From JBFFXF01 sp041569895 (GTDB lineage Bacteria > Planctomycetota > UBA8108 > JACQVS01), in assembly GCA_041569895.1 (NCBI GenBank), contig JBFFXF010000317.1, forward strand, positions 1 to 7,972: DNA of 7,972 nt, given 5' to 3'. A model generated the notes under the pieces. It saw only the letters and a program-made list of their open reading frames with translations. It was not told the DNA's origin and did not search any database. Shown here piece after piece: positions 1 to 7,784 of the stretch (positions are counted from its first letter, which is position 1; the number at the start of each line of letters is the position of its first letter). The translations under genes were made by a program, and so were the position numbers.

Positions 1-3000
1 CCCGAGCTCGTCGACCTGGCGAAGAGGTGCCTCGCGTACGAACCTCGCGAGCGGCCGCCCGACGGGCAGGCGGTGACTCGAGCGATCCACGGCTACCTCG
101 AGTCGCTCGAGGAGCGCACGCGGAGAGCGACGCTCGAGGCGGCGGAGGCGCGCGTGCGCGCGGCGGGGCAGCGACGCGCTCGACGCCTCTCGCTGGCTCT
201 TGCCGGCGTGGTCATCGCGGTGCTGTCTCTGGGAGCGATGGGGTACGTCTGGATCGACGGGCTGCGGCGCGCGCGACTTCACGACGCCTCCGTCGCGGCG
301 ACGCGCGCTCTCGAGGAGGCCCTCGAGGCGCGCGCCCTCGCGAGGGCCTCGGGGCTTCTCGACCTTCCCAAGTGGCAAGCCGCGATGACCGCCGCGGAAG
401 AAGCCTCGTCCGTCGCCAGCGGGGCCCGGTCGGACCTCCGGGAGCGGGCCAGCCAGCTCCTCTCGGACGTCACCGTGGACGTCGAGCGCGCGCGCCGGGC
501 GAAGAACCTCGACGAGAGGAATCGCCGCCTTCTCGAGCAGCTCGAGGAGCTGCGCGGCGACCACGCCGACGACTCCAGCTACTCGCGGAACGAGCCGGGA
601 TACGCCGAGGCGTTTCGACAGTACGGCATCGACATCGACGCGCTCGAGCCCGAGGACGCCGCGGCGCGGCTGCGCGAGAGCGGCATCGCGATCGAGCTGG
701 CGGAGACGCTCGACCACTGGGGCAAGTCGCGAAAGAGCGCGCGACCGCGAGACCCGGAGGGCTGGAAGAAGCTCTTTCGCATCAGTCGCCTCCTCGACCC
801 GGACCCGTGGCGACAGCGGCTGCGGAGAGCACACGAGCACGACGACCTCGACGCCATGCGCCGGCTCGTCGCCTCTCCCGGCCTGATGAACGCCTCGGCG
901 CGCACGCTCGAGCTTCTCGGCACGAGCTTGCGGCAGGCGGGAGACGGCGCGTCCGCGGAGTGGGTCTACCGCGTGGCGCGGGACCTCTACCCGACGGACT
1001 TCTGGATCAACCACGACCGCCACCGCTTCCTGCGTCGCGAGCCGTTCCACCTCGCCGCGCTGGCGTCACGACCGAGAAGCGGGCACGCCTGGGGTGACGC
1101 GAGGACGCAGATAACCAGCCGGGACAGCCCGCGCGACTCGGTGGCCGCCTACGCCTACTGGATGACCAGGGGCTCAGTGTGGGCCTGCGAGCGACTCGTG
1201 AGCGTCCTCGGAGAGCCGTCCGTCGAGGCAGAGGATCTCGGCGGCGTCATCGATGGTCTCGTCCTCCGGCTCGAGCGTGATCTGCGCTCCGACGCGGGGA
1301 ATCCCCGCGTGGCCGCGCGGGCGCTCGAGCGCGCGTGGAGCCTGCGCCCCGAGCTCGTTCCCGCCTCGCGCATTCTGGAGATCGCGCAGGCTCAGGTGAG
1401 GAGCTCGAACGGAAAGGATGCAGACGCGCTCGCGCTGCTGGCCGCCGTGCACTGGCGCGCGGGCGAGAACGCCGACGCCATCCGCGTTCTCGAACGCGCC
1501 GTCCGCCTCCCCGAGGCGCCGCCTTCCACCCGGCGCCTGCTGGAGCAGTACCGCCAGGCCACCCTGCCGGACCTCGTCACCCACGGATCGATCGACGCCT
1601 TCATCGCGGCTCCGGACGAGATCGTGCGCGAGGGCGACGTGTGGCGGTTCTTCCGGGGACTCCGGCAGCCCGCGCCGGGCATCGCGTGGACCGGTCGGTG
1701 GTTCGACGATCGAGATTGGGAGGAGGGCCCGAGCGGCTTCGGCTACGGGGACAACGACGACGGGACCGTCATCGACGGCATGCGGTACGAGTACACCGCC
1801 CTCTTCGTCCGGCGCGTCGTCGAGATTCCCGAGCCGGGCCGCTACGAGCGCCTCGTGCTCTCGGTGCGCTACGACGACGGCTTCGTCGTCTACCTCAACG
1901 GCCAGGAAATCGGCCGGGAGAACGCGCCGGGGCAGGTCGGCGAGCCGCTGCCGCTCTCCGCGGTCGCCGTGGTGCAGATCGAGCCGACCGACAGCCGTCC
2001 GATCGTCCTCCCGCGCGAGCGTCTGATTCGCGGCAAGAACATCATCGCGCTCCACGGACTCAACACGAGCGCCTCGAGCAGCGACTTCAGCCTGATCCCC
2101 GTGCTTCGTGGAGAGCTGACGCGAGAGGCGGCGACCGCGCGCGGGCGCTTCGCCGACTTCTTCGCCGCGGCCAGCGGTCCCGACGCAGCGGCACGCGTCG
2201 CCTACATCGAGGGGAGGATCTCGCAGGAGTCGGGCAAGCACGCGGAGGCCGTGCCGCATCTCCGGCGCGCGGTGGAGCTCGACGGACGTCCGGGGAGTCC
2301 CGAGCCGGTCACCCGGCTCGCCTCGAGCCTCCGCGCTCTCGGAGACGCGACGGGGGCCGAGGACGAGCTGCGACGCTACCTCGAGGGCGGCGGCGAGGCG
2401 AGCGGCGAGCTCCTGGCGCTCTACGGGGACGTCTCGCGCGCGGATCTGGGCCGGAGCTGGCCGGAGATCGTCGGGCGCCTGCCGGAGCAGGGCAAGTACT
2501 CCATCGGCGAGTCCGGGGCCGACTGGCTCTGGGCGCTCCGCGAGATCGACACCGCCGGCGTGCTGCGCATCAACTGCGCGGGTGACGGCCACGAGGATCG
2601 GCGGGGAAGGCGCTGGAGCCCCGACCGCCTGTTCACGGGCGGTCGTGCCCATGCGACCGTCAGGGACGTGATCGGCTCGGAGGACGACGATCTCTTCTCG
2701 ACGCACCGCTTCTTCCCGGGCGGGCCCGGACAGGACGACCGTCGCGCCGGCTATCGCGTCCCCGTCGCCGACGGCGGGTACGAGGTGTCGCTTCATTTCG
2801 CCGACACCCAGGCCAGACTCCGCGAGGGCGGCAGCCGCATCTTCGACGTCCTTCTGGAGGACTGGGTGGTCCTGGAGGCCTACGACGCCACGGCGGCCGT
2901 CGGCTGGAACACGCTCGACTCGAGGAAGTTCCTGGTCTGGGTCGACGACGGGTTCCTCGACATCGCCCTTCGGCGGCGTCCGCTCTCGGGCGCCCCGATG

Positions 3001-4584
3001 CTCGCGGCCTTCGAGATCCGACCGCTCGAGGGAGAGACCGCGGCGGAGGCCGCCCGGCTCGAGGTCGAGCGAACCGGGCGTACGGATGCGCGGGCGCTGG
3101 CGCTCCTCGGGCAGGCGCTCTTCGCCTCGGGCGCGCACCGCGAGGCGATGCGCGTCTTCGAGGAGGCGGCCGAGCTGCCCGGCTTCGCGAAGCACCACGG
3201 CGAGTTCCTCCAGCGGCAGCGTGCGGCCCTCGTTCCGGACCTGGTCACGCACGCGTCGATCGACGCCGCCGTGGAGAGCTCGACGGACCCGGCGCAGGAC
3301 GCGAGCCTGGCGGCGTTCCGCCGGAGCGCATCCGGTGACGACGCCGCGGCGCGCCTCGCCTACCTCGACGGCCGTCTTCTGGCGCTCGCCGGGGAGCACG
3401 CGGATGCGTTGCGCGAGTTCGAGAGCGTCCTCGAGTCCGGACCGCGAGATCCGGAGCCCCACCTGCGAGCCGCCCAGTGCGAGCGCGCGCTGGGAAACGC
3501 CGCGGCGGCCGAGGCGCGCCTGCGCTCGGCGCTCGCGCGCGGCGTCCGTCCGAGCCGCGAGCTGATGTCCTTTCTCCTCGACGTCGCGATCGGCGATCTC
3601 GGCAAGACCGGCTGGGAGGCGCTCGATGGGCTCCCCGCGTGGCCGCTCGAGCTGCCGGTCGTCCCGACGTCGGAGCGGAGCGCGCAGCTCTGGCGCTACA
3701 CGGAGACCGCGCCGCCCGAGGGCTGGAAGGAGCCCGACTTCGATGCGTCGTCGTGGGAGCTGGGCCCTGCCGGCTTCGGGGATGGCGATCCCGGGCCGAT
3801 CCGCACCGCATGGACTTCCACCCGCATCTGGCTGCGGCGCGATTTCACGCTGGAGCGTCCGTCACTCGTCAACGCCTACCTCGACGTCAAGTTCGACGAG
3901 GACGCCGAGGTCTGGATCAACGGCCGGAGCGTCGCCACGCTTCCCGGCTGGTCGCACGCGGAGTACTGGCTGCTGCCGCTCGACGACGGCTCCGTCTTCC
4001 GCCGGGGTCGCAACACGCTCGCCGTTTCCTGTCGGAACGCCATCGGCTGGGCGTTCATCGACGTCGGCATCGTCGATGCGGTCGGAGACGCGGCCCTGAC
4101 AGCGAGCGAGCTCCGCCGGGCCGGCGCGCTGCGCATCAACTGCGGCGGTGCGGAGCACCGGAGCCCGCGGGGCGTCACGTGGCTCGCCGATCGGTGCCAC
4201 TCGCCCGGGGCCGTGCACGCAGGCGCCCCGGGGGAGATCCGGGGGACCCGGGACGACGCGATCTTCCTCACGCAGCGCTCGTTCCCCTCGGTCAGCAACC
4301 GGCCGACGGGCTATCAGATCCCCCTGCCGCCCGGACGCTATCAGGTGACGCTCCACTTCGCGGAGATCATCCTCCAGGGAGCCGGAGCGCGCGTCTTCGA
4401 CGTGCGCCTCGAGGGCCAGCCGGTGCTCGAGGGGTACGACGCGGTGCGAGAGGCCGGATTCCGGAGCGCGGACTCCAGGCGCTTCACGGTGGAGGTCGGT
4501 GACGGCCGGCTCGACATCGATCTGGTCCACGGACCCGCGCAGGACCCGATGCTCGCCGCGATCGAGATCGTGCCGGCCGATTGA
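1..4584 (+). CDS. Receptor-like Ser/Thr protein kinase with TPR, beta-sandwich and two malectin domains (5' end missing)
   Basis: The reading frame is open from base 1 to the TGA at 4582-4584 (1527 codons), so the gene starts upstream. The GTG at 73 lies inside the kinase domain and is not the start. Codons 1-30 match the end of a Hanks-type kinase (subdomain XI), with LVDLAKRCL followed by RERPPDGQAV and its conserved Arg. A basic juxtamembrane stretch (RRARR) precedes one transmembrane helix at residues 63-85 (nt 187-255). This predicts a cytoplasmic kinase and an extracytoplasmic tail of about 1440 residues. The tail contains, in order: charged helices (86-190), an AFRQYGIDIDAL motif (about 205-216), TPR-like helices (about 299-334 and 472-507), beta-sandwich 1 (548-706; W, GFGYGD, VYLNGQEIGR), TPRs (about 728-800), malectin 1 (853-1010; LRINCAG, LHFAD, FDVLLE), TPRs (about 1027-1060 and 1113-1185), beta-sandwich 2 (1231-1360; GFGDGD, WINGR) and malectin 2 (1375-1527; LRINCGG, LHFAE, FDVRLEG). 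Malectin domains bind carbohydrate in characterised proteins; the ligand here is unknown. The kinase catalytic core is outside the window, so activity cannot be judged. Confidence 0.92.
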   Translation, partial: PELVDLAKRCLAYEPRERPPDGQAVTRAIHGYLESLEERTRRATLEAAEARVRAAGQRRARRLSLALAGVVIAVLSLGAMGYVWIDGLRRARLHDASVAATRALEEALEARALARASGLLDLPKWQAAMTAAEEASSVASGARSDLRERASQLLSDVTVDVERARRAKNLDERNRRLLEQLEELRGDHADDSSYSRNEPGYAEAFRQYGIDIDALEPEDAAARLRESGIAIELAETLDHWGKSRKSARPRDPEGWKKLFRISRLLDPDPWRQRLRRAHEHDDLDAMRRLVASPGLMNASARTLELLGTSLRQAGDGASAEWVYRVARDLYPTDFWINHDRHRFLRREPFHLAALASRPRSGHAWGDARTQITSRDSPRDSVAAYAYWMTRGSVWACERLVSVLGEPSVEAEDLGGVIDGLVLRLERDLRSDAGNPRVAARALERAWSLRPELVPASRILEIAQAQVRSSNGKDADALALLAAVHWRAGENADAIRVLERAVRLPEAPPSTRRLLEQYRQATLPDLVTHGSIDAFIAAPDEIVREGDVWRFFRGLRQPAPGIAWTGRWFDDRDWEEGPSGFGYGDNDDGTVIDGMRYEYTALFVRRVVEIPEPGRYERLVLSVRYDDGFVVYLNGQEIGRENAPGQVGEPLPLSAVAVVQIEPTDSRPIVLPRERLIRGKNIIALHGLNTSASSSDFSLIPVLRGELTREAATARGRFADFFAAASGPDAAARVAYIEGRISQESGKHAEAVPHLRRAVELDGRPGSPEPVTRLASSLRALGDATGAEDELRRYLEGGGEASGELLALYGDVSRADLGRSWPEIVGRLPEQGKYSIGESGADWLWALREIDTAGVLRINCAGDGHEDRRGRRWSPDRLFTGGRAHATVRDVIGSEDDDLFSTHRFFPGGPGQDDRRAGYRVPVADGGYEVSLHFADTQARLREGGSRIFDVLLEDWVVLEAYDATAAVGWNTLDSRKFLVWVDDGFLDIALRRRPLSGAPMLAAFEIRPLEGETAAEAARLEVERTGRTDARALALLGQALFASGAHREAMRVFEEAAELPGFAKHHGEFLQRQRAALVPDLVTHASIDAAVESSTDPAQDASLAAFRRSASGDDAAARLAYLDGRLLALAGEHADALREFESVLESGPRDPEPHLRAAQCERALGNAAAAEARLRSALARGVRPSRELMSFLLDVAIGDLGKTGWEALDGLPAWPLELPVVPTSERSAQLWRYTETAPPEGWKEPDFDASSWELGPAGFGDGDPGPIRTAWTSTRIWLRRDFTLERPSLVNAYLDVKFDEDAEVWINGRSVATLPGWSHAEYWLLPLDDGSVFRRGRNTLAVSCRNAIGWAFIDVGIVDAVGDAALTASELRRAGALRINCGGAEHRSPRGVTWLADRCHSPGAVHAGAPGEIRGTRDDAIFLTQRSFPSVSNRPTGYQIPLPPGRYQVTLHFAEIILQGAGARVFDVRLEGQPVLEGYDAVREAGFRSADSRRFTVEVGDGRLDIDLVHGPAQDPMLAAIEIVPAD
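1414..3030 (+). repeat. Internal duplication, copy A (TPR - DLVTH - sandwich - TPR - malectin)
   Basis: This is the first copy of a diverged duplication inside the kinase gene. The TPR-like segment ending in DLVTHGSIDA (nt 1417-1599) aligns without gaps to nt 3085-3267, at a constant offset of 1668 nt. By eye I count 28 identities in 61 residues. A second matching segment starts near SGPDAAARVAYIEGR (nt 2173 onward) and runs through ALGDATGAEDELR to DLGRSWPEIVGRLP. Malectin 1 closes the unit. In this copy the beta-sandwich (nt 1642-2118) lies between the DLVTH segment and the second TPR segment. The similarity is at protein level, so the duplication is old. Confidence 0.8.
3076..4581 (+). repeat. 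Internal duplication, copy B (TPR - DLVTH - TPR - sandwich - malectin)
   Basis: This is the second copy of the duplication. It contains DLVTHASIDA (nt 3238-3267), SGDDAAARLAYLDGR (from nt 3331), ALGNAAAAEARLR, and DLGKTGWEALDGLP, each matching a segment of copy A in the same order. About 20 residues separate DLVTHASIDA from the next shared segment, where copy A has its whole beta-sandwich. Here the sandwich (nt 3691-4080) sits just before malectin 2 (nt 4123-4581). The two sandwiches share the pattern WR, FD..W..GP.GFG.GD, then (V/I)NG or LNG, but at low identity. Either the sandwich moved after duplication, or the two were acquired separately. Confidence 0.78.
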
Positions 4585-4593
4585 CGGCGCGGC

Positions 4594-7161
4594 TTACCGC
4601 AGCCCGGTCAGCTCCCGGGCGCGCTCGACCAGCTTGAGGAACTCCGCGCGGCGCTCCTTCTCGTCGCCCGTCGTCGCGCCCTCGGCCGCGAGCTCGAGGA
4701 TGCCGTTCAGGGTCGCGCTGCCGCGGTGCTCCGAGTTCCGCAGGATCATTCCGAACGCGGCCACCGACGCGGCGAACTTGAAGTCGTCCGAGGCCCGGCC
4801 GTAGTTCAGCCCCTCGTCGACGACGGGCGTCTCGATCAGCTTGCTGATCTCGCCGTCCGGCTCCTTGTAGCGCAGCTTGACGTGGAACAGCTCGCCGCTC
4901 CTCGCGGCATCGGTGAGCTCGCGCTTCGCGGCGCCCTTCTCCTGGTACCGCAGCGGATCGACGTCGCGCTTGACTTCAGCCGCGATCTCCTCGAACGCGC
5001 CGACGGGGATCACCTCGTAGAGCGCGGTCACCGTGTGTCCCGCGCCGATCTCGCCCGCGTCGCGCGTGTCATCGTTGAACTCGATGTGCTCGAGCTTGCG
5101 GTTCTCGTAGCCGATCAGCCGGTGCGCCGCGACCGTCGCCGGGTTGAACTCGACCTGCACCTTGACGTCCTTGGCGACCGTGACGAGCGTGCCGGAGAGC
5201 TCCTCGACGAGCACCTTGTGGCCCTCCTGCGGCGAGTCGATGTAGTTGTAGTTGCCGTTGCCGTTGTCGGCGAGGTTCTCCATCTTCTCGTCCTTGAGGT
5301 TGCCGGTGCCGAACCCGAGGACGCTCAGGAAGACGCCGGTCCTCGCCTTCTCCTTGATGAACTCGACGAGCTCGCCGGTGTCGGTGATGCCGACGTTGAA
5401 GTCCCCGTCGGTCGCCAGGATGACGCGGTTCGTGCCGCCCTCGATGAAGTTCCGGGTGGCGATGTCGTAGGCGAGCTGGATCCCGGCGCTCGCGTGCGTG
5501 CCGCTGCCGGCGACGATCTTGTCGAGCGCGAACTCGATCTCGTCGCGTCCGGCGAGGTCGACGCGCGTCGACGGCAGCATCACGCCCGCGCTACCGGCGT
5601 AGACGACGATCCCGACGCGGTCATCCGAGGTCAGGTTCCTGACCAGGCGACGCATGCTGTGCTTGAGGAGCGGCAGCTTGTTCTCCGGGCGCATCGACCC
5701 CGAGGCGTCGATCAGGAAGACGAAGTTTCCGGGCGGGCGCCGGTCGAGCGACTTCGCACGGAGGCCGACGCGCGCCAGGCGGTGCTTGCCGTTCCACGGA
5801 CACTCCGCGACCTCGACGTTCACCGAGAACGGGTGCTCGCCGGTCGGCTCCGGGTACGCGTAGGTGAAGTAGTTGATCATCTCCTCGATGCGCACGGCGT
5901 CGCGGCCGGGCAGCCGGCCGTCGCGGAGCATGCGCCGGATGTTCGCATAGGACGCCGTGTCGACGTCGATCGAGAAGGTCGACCGCGGGTCCTCGGCGAC
6001 GAGGACGAACGGGTTGTCGGGGAAGGCCTCGTACTCCTCGCGGTCCTGCCGCGGCAGGATGCGCGTCGCGTCGGTCTCCGTCTCCCCGAGCGCATCCGGC
6101 GATCCGGGCTGCAGCGTCTTGTCCCGCGCCTCGGTCCCGAGGGTCAGGCGATCGACGACCCCCGTGGTGACGTTGCGCCGCGCCACCCGTTTCCGCTCCG
6201 GCTCACCGGCCAGGGACTCCAGGGACTCGGTGGTCCTGCCGAACCGGGCCCGCGCGCGAGTTTCCGCTTCCGCGAGCCTGGTGATCTCCTTCAACTGGCG
6301 CAGGCTCTCGCCCTCGGCCTCGGCCGGGGCGTCGGGCGTGGCACCATCCGAGGAGGCGGCCGCCGACGTCGGGCGCGTCACCACTGTCCGTCCTCTCGCC
6401 GCGTTGGCGCTCACATCGGTCGGCGCCGGCGTCTTCGTCTTGCGCAGGTCGCCGCGAATCGAGAGCTCGACGCCGCTCGACTGCTCGCCCGGTTTCTTTC
6501 CGTTCGTTGTGGCGCTGTACAGGGAAGTCCGTCCCGCGGCGCGCTCTTCACCACGGGGCGCCACGGACAGCGCGCTGAACGAGTCTTTGATGGCCGCGGC
6601 GTCCTGCTCGCGGAGGCGCACTCCGGCCTCCGGAGCCTCGCCGAGCGTCTCGTCCCGGAGGCCGGCGGCCGTTCCGCCTGCAGCCGGAGCGACCGGTTTC
6701 GCCAGCTCGGGCGCTGGCTCCGCCCGCCTCGCGAGCTGGACATCTTCACCCGTGCGGTCCGCATCCCCGCGGAACAGATCCGGCCACAGGGTCACCGCGA
6801 CGAGCGCGCACGCCGCGAGCGCGGTGACGACGACGACGAACCGGCCGCGCCAGCGGCCCCGTCCACCGGCGGAGGAGTCAGCGCCACCGGAAACCGCGGG
6901 CGACGACGTCGCCCGCTCCTCGATCGCCGCCCTGTGCGACTCGGAGAGCGCCGGGCACGGCTCCGTCGCCAGCTCGGTCTTCAATCGCCCCGCGACGTCG
7001 CGGAAGTCATCCACCAGCCGGCGGAGGTCCTCGGAGCCCTCGAGCTCGCGCTCGAACGACTCGAGCTCGGCCCCCTCGAGCTCGCCGAGGACGTACGCGC
7101 TGAGCCGCGGGTCCTCCGGATCGATCGCCGGGTTCCGTGTCGTGTCGGTGTCCCTGTCCAT
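4594..7161 (-). CDS. Membrane-anchored YfbK-type von Willebrand A protein with anti-sigma-like N-terminus
   Basis: The protein has 855 residues, an ATG start at 7159-7161 and a TAA stop at 4594-4596. Residues 15-65 (DPRLSAYVLGELEG, then an acidic and basic helix) resemble the helical N-terminus of anti-sigma factors. The His/Cys zinc ligands of the ZAS type are absent. A basic stretch (RGRWRGR) precedes one transmembrane helix at about 107-126, predicting N-in, C-out topology. Residues about 130-375 are a low-complexity linker rich in Ala, Glu, Arg and Thr. The YfbK-family core follows: DNPFVLVAEDPRSTFSIDVD (382-401), RIEEMINYF (424-432), and a vWA domain at about 479-650. Its MIDAS site looks complete (D485-A-S-G-S489, T555, D585 in ATDGD). 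The C-terminal part (about 650-850; AKDVKVQVEFNP, RLIGYENR, GAGHTVTALYE) matches the conserved YfbK tail (DUF3520). E. coli YfbK is much shorter, without this N-terminal membrane extension, as I recall. The gene follows the sigma gene after 16 bases. I infer an anti-sigma or sensor role from that position and the N-terminus. The vWA assignment is firm; the anti-sigma role is not. Confidence 0.95.
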   Translation of the reverse strand: MDRDTDTTRNPAIDPEDPRLSAYVLGELEGAELESFERELEGSEDLRRLVDDFRDVAGRLKTELATEPCPALSESHRAAIEERATSSPAVSGGADSSAGGRGRWRGRFVVVVTALAACALVAVTLWPDLFRGDADRTGEDVQLARRAEPAPELAKPVAPAAGGTAAGLRDETLGEAPEAGVRLREQDAAAIKDSFSALSVAPRGEERAAGRTSLYSATTNGKKPGEQSSGVELSIRGDLRKTKTPAPTDVSANAARGRTVVTRPTSAAASSDGATPDAPAEAEGESLRQLKEITRLAEAETRARARFGRTTESLESLAGEPERKRVARRNVTTGVVDRLTLGTEARDKTLQPGSPDALGETETDATRILPRQDREEYEAFPDNPFVLVAEDPRSTFSIDVDTASYANIRRMLRDGRLPGRDAVRIEEMINYFTYAYPEPTGEHPFSVNVEVAECPWNGKHRLARVGLRAKSLDRRPPGNFVFLIDASGSMRPENKLPLLKHSMRRLVRNLTSDDRVGIVVYAGSAGVMLPSTRVDLAGRDEIEFALDKIVAGSGTHASAGIQLAYDIATRNFIEGGTNRVILATDGDFNVGITDTGELVEFIKEKARTGVFLSVLGFGTGNLKDEKMENLADNGNGNYNYIDSPQEGHKVLVEELSGTLVTVAKDVKVQVEFNPATVAAHRLIGYENRKLEHIEFNDDTRDAGEIGAGHTVTALYEVIPVGAFEEIAAEVKRDVDPLRYQEKGAAKRELTDAARSGELFHVKLRYKEPDGEISKLIETPVVDEGLNYGRASDDFKFAASVAAFGMILRNSEHRGSATLNGILELAAEGATTGDEKERRAEFLKLVERARELTGLR

Positions 7162-7171
7162 CTGTCTGTGT

Positions 7172-7178
7172 CTCCCTT
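7172..7178 (-). promoter_or_regulatory. Shine-Dalgarno site of the vWA gene, touching the sigma stop codon
   Basis: Read on the minus strand this is AAGGGAG, 10 bases before the ATG at 7159-7161. Its first base is the last base of the sigma factor TGA (7178-7180). The arrangement supports the chosen start of the vWA gene and suggests that the two genes are co-transcribed and possibly translationally coupled. Confidence 0.75.
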
Positions 7179-7750
7179 CAGGCCCTCGACGGCATGCCGC
7201 TGTCGGTCTGGACCTGCAAACGAGTGCGAATCGTCTTCAGTCCGGTGTGGATGAGAAAGCCGACGTTCGACACCGTCAGGTCGGTGACGCGGCTGATCTC
7301 CTTATAGCTCAGGCCCCCCTGGAACTTCAGTCGGAGCACCTCTTGCTGGTTCTCCGACAGCGTTCCGAAGATCTGCAGGATGCGGCTGGCGGTCTCGCCG
7401 CGCTCGAGAATCTCGGCCGGCGCCGGCTCGCCGCTCGCGCACGACTCCGCCGCCTTGCTCTCACCGAGTGTCTTCATGCGACGCTCCTTCCTCCTGACGT
7501 CGAGGGCGCGGTTCCGGCAGACGGTGAAGAGCCACTCGACGGCGTGACCCTCCACGTCCTCGCGTTCTTGCTTGCAGAGCTTCAGGAACGTGTCCTGAAC
7601 GACGTCCTGTGCCCGCTCGAGATCGCCGGTGATCCTCGCCGCGTAGCGCAGCAGGGGCCCCTCATGGCGTTCGAGAAGCGAGCGGATCCAGTCGGCTCTG
7701 TCGGTCGTGTCGGCGCCTGAGGCGCTTCCGGCGTTCCCGGTCTCTGCCAT
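7178..7750 (-). CDS. ECF-type RNA polymerase sigma-70 family factor
   Basis: The protein has 190 residues, the usual size for a two-domain ECF sigma factor. Region 2 spans about 24-92. It contains LLRYAARITGDLERAQDVVQ, which binds core polymerase, and WLFTVCRNRALDVRRKERR, which contacts the -10 element. Region 4 spans about 129-178. Its LSENQQEVLRLKF and LSYKEISRVTDLTVSNVGF form the helix-turn-helix that reads the -35 element. There is no region 1 or 3 and no extra C-terminal domain. The ATG at 7748-7750 is the only good start, because an in-frame stop lies 7 codons upstream (7772-7774) with no start codon between. A weak GGGA lies 7 bases ahead of the ATG. The gene ends in TGA at 7178-7180, next to the vWA membrane protein gene, which makes that protein the likely anti-sigma partner. 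Which ECF group it belongs to cannot be decided by eye. Confidence 0.95.
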   Translation of the reverse strand: MAETGNAGSASGADTTDRADWIRSLLERHEGPLLRYAARITGDLERAQDVVQDTFLKLCKQEREDVEGHAVEWLFTVCRNRALDVRRKERRMKTLGESKAAESCASGEPAPAEILERGETASRILQIFGTLSENQQEVLRLKFQGGLSYKEISRVTDLTVSNVGFLIHTGLKTIRTRLQVQTDSGMPSRA

Positions 7751-7784
7751 ACCCGTATCCCGCGGGGGTACTCACTCACTCTGA

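Noticed and set aside
73..75. GTG as the start of the kinase-malectin gene
   Set aside because: The frame is open back to base 1, and the codons before it encode typical kinase subdomain XI residues, so this is an internal valine.
27..1097. Long open frame of 356 codons overlapping the kinase gene
   Set aside because: The translation is dominated by Arg, Ala and Gly with no motif. It is a shadow of the GC-rich gene in another frame.
1174..3462. 762-codon open frame antisense to the kinase gene
   Set aside because: Long antisense frames are expected opposite GC-rich genes. The product is Arg/Val/Asp-rich without domains, while the opposite strand has clear malectin and sandwich motifs.
4560..4625. 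Bidirectional terminator between the convergent genes
   Set aside because: Only short GC-rich palindromes such as GCCGGC are present, with no stable stem followed by a T-run on either strand.
4726..7254. 842-codon open frame antisense to the vWA gene, running into the sigma gene
   Set aside because: The composition is typical of an antisense shadow (Arg, Val, Leu, Asp). The minus strand carries an intact MIDAS and YfbK motifs.
5957..7720. 587-codon plus-strand frame opposite the vWA and sigma genes
   Set aside because: It is Ser/Arg/Ala-rich with no domain and crosses two well-supported genes on the other strand.
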